64,000 bases of DNA from Thermodesulfovibrionales bacterium (GTDB lineage: Bacteria; Nitrospirota; Thermodesulfovibrionia; Thermodesulfovibrionales; Dissulfurispiraceae), in the NCBI GenBank assembly GCA_026415695.1, contig JAOAGP010000007.1:1-64000 (forward strand), in the 5' to 3' direction. Position 1 is the first letter of the stretch. Each line of letters starts with the position of its first letter. Positions 63,425 to 64,000 of this stretch are shown here, in pieces. The notes below the pieces were generated by a model that was not told where the DNA came from, made no database searches, and saw only the letters and a program-made list of their open reading frames with translations. The position numbers were made by a program, and so were the translations under genes.

Positions 63425-63823
63425 CTAAGAACTTGTTATTTTTAATATCACCCTTCTATGCCTTGGCCCATCAAATTCGCAAAAAAAGATAGACTGCCAA
63501 GTGCCAAGTAGTAGATTGCTGTTTTCAAATATCACGGTAATAGACACCCCTGTAAGTGTGCTCTTTATGTGTGCTGCAGAGTTCCCTTCAGTGTGTTGGT
63601 AGTCTCCTTCAAATGGTATCAATCTGTTAAGTGTTGTGAGGATGTCTCTTTTTACTGATGGATCAGCCCCTTCGTTGATCGTGATACCTGCAGTAGTATG
63701 AGGCACAAAAAGACAACAAATGCCATTTTTTATTGATGATTCCTTTATCAGCCTTGAAACCTCGTCTGTGATATCAACAAACTCTGTCCTTGATTTTGTC
63801 TTTATGTTTATAGTCTTTGTCAT
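63425..63823 (-). CDS. YjbQ family (thiamine-phosphate synthase-like) protein
   Basis: 132 residues. HTTAGITINEGADPSVKRDI and the H-x-E-GN-S-AAHIK block (HTEGNSAAHIKS), plus LGTWQSIFFCEFDGPRHRRV, are the UPF0047/YjbQ signature. Reported to have weak thiamine-phosphate synthase activity; real role uncertain. Starts ATGA-coupled with the end of folK and ends 9 nt before the small Cys gene. Confidence 0.93.
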   Translation of the reverse strand: MTKTINIKTKSRTEFVDITDEVSRLIKESSIKNGICCLFVPHTTAGITINEGADPSVKRDILTTLNRLIPFEGDYQHTEGNSAAHIKSTLTGVSITVIFENSNLLLGTWQSIFFCEFDGPRHRRVILKITSS

Positions 63824-64000
63824 CTTAACTCCTCCAGAAGTTCTTTGATAGTCTTTTTTCTTATTGGGTGTATAATATCAGGTAGTATCTCTGACAATGG
63901 CTTCAGCACAAATTCCCTTTTATCCATAAAAGGATGGGGAATAACAATATCCTCCTTATTTATAATCATATCACCGTAAAGCAATATATCAATATCAATT
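63820..64000 (-). CDS. folK: 2-amino-4-hydroxy-6-hydroxymethyldihydropteridine pyrophosphokinase, 3' part (5' end beyond window)
   Basis: About 59 C-terminal residues are in the window. DIDILLYGD, IVIPHPFMDKREFVL and KPLSEILPD are diagnostic of FolK, including the two Asp that hold Mg-ATP. Makes the folate pterin pyrophosphate. The start lies to the right of position 64000. It overlaps YjbQ as ATGA. Confidence 0.9.
   Translation of the reverse strand, partial: IDIDILLYGDMIINKEDIVIPHPFMDKREFVLKPLSEILPDIIHPIRKKTIKELLEELR

Overview
The window looks like a chromosome segment from a Gram-negative (diderm), probably anaerobic bacterium of low G+C. Signs of a diderm are a TonB-receptor-like outer-membrane barrel, a secretin and several lipoproteins. 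The lactate-oxidation operon, HypE, PASTA/DUF116/radical-SAM gene order and many ATGA-coupled genes are what I would expect from Nitrospirota or a related sulfate-reducing lineage. That assignment is inference; no 16S rRNA or other decisive marker is present. Genes are densely packed. I saw no CRISPR array, no insertion sequence, no prophage and no rRNA. One tRNA (Ala, anticodon GGC) is present with a near-perfect sigma-70 promoter.

Layout. 0.2-6.3 kb: plsC, a very large FecR-TPR-beta-barrel fusion, tRNA-Ala and hemH. 6.5-13.9 kb: an eight-gene sugar operon (GT-B transferase, SpsF-like cytidylyltransferase, split transketolase, class-III aminotransferase, SDR, KdsC-like phosphatase, NeuB-like synthase without a SAF domain) followed by a small SMR transporter. 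It resembles a CMP-nonulosonate pathway but with unusual front-end enzymes. 13.9-19.8 kb: a phosphate operon phoA-pstS-(terminator)-pstCAB-phoU on the minus strand, driven by a promoter with five 11-bp-phased PHO-box-like repeats. 19.9-23.4 kb: a small HMA-like protein, an EAL-CBS-GGDEF protein and a GH1 glycosidase. 23.3-31.9 kb, minus strand: a small Cys-rich protein, a divergent MetK-like protein, a PEGLP-type P-type ATPase with an N-terminal HMA-like domain, a protein of 22-residue synuclein/apolipoprotein-like repeats, an HMA-like membrane protein, a DUF5132-like protein and two spermidine-synthase-family membrane proteins. This is the most unusual block. 32-33.6 kb: three envelope proteins, two FlgO-like.

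33.6-47.4 kb is a long minus-strand housekeeping run. It holds aroE, a radical-SAM/PDZ protein, pgsA, TPR, rpe, PASTA, rsmB, DUF116, fmt, def, carA, TPR, pyrC, pyrB and pyrR. A consensus promoter and a PyrR-binding RNA hairpin precede pyrR. 47.4-48.9 kb is an accessory patch. It holds a secreted beta/gamma-crystallin-like protein, a toxin-antitoxin pair flanked by 41-bp direct repeats, and an inverted pair of degenerate octamer arrays. 48.9-54.5 kb: a lactate uptake/oxidation operon with a perfect 21-bp palindrome upstream. 54.7-61.3 kb, plus strand: YggT, DivIVA-like, hisS, a P/Q-rich secretin, a nitronate-monooxygenase-like protein and tgt. 61.3-64 kb, minus strand: hypE, a fibronectin-type lipoprotein, a 49-residue Cys protein, YjbQ and a truncated folK.

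Start codons were moved inward wherever a Shine-Dalgarno site or overlap with the neighbour decided it (phoU, phoA, NeuB-like, SMR, rsmB, pyrC, TPR, crystallin-like, lctP, YggT, DivIVA, hisS and others). Function calls rest on motifs read by eye; no database search was run.
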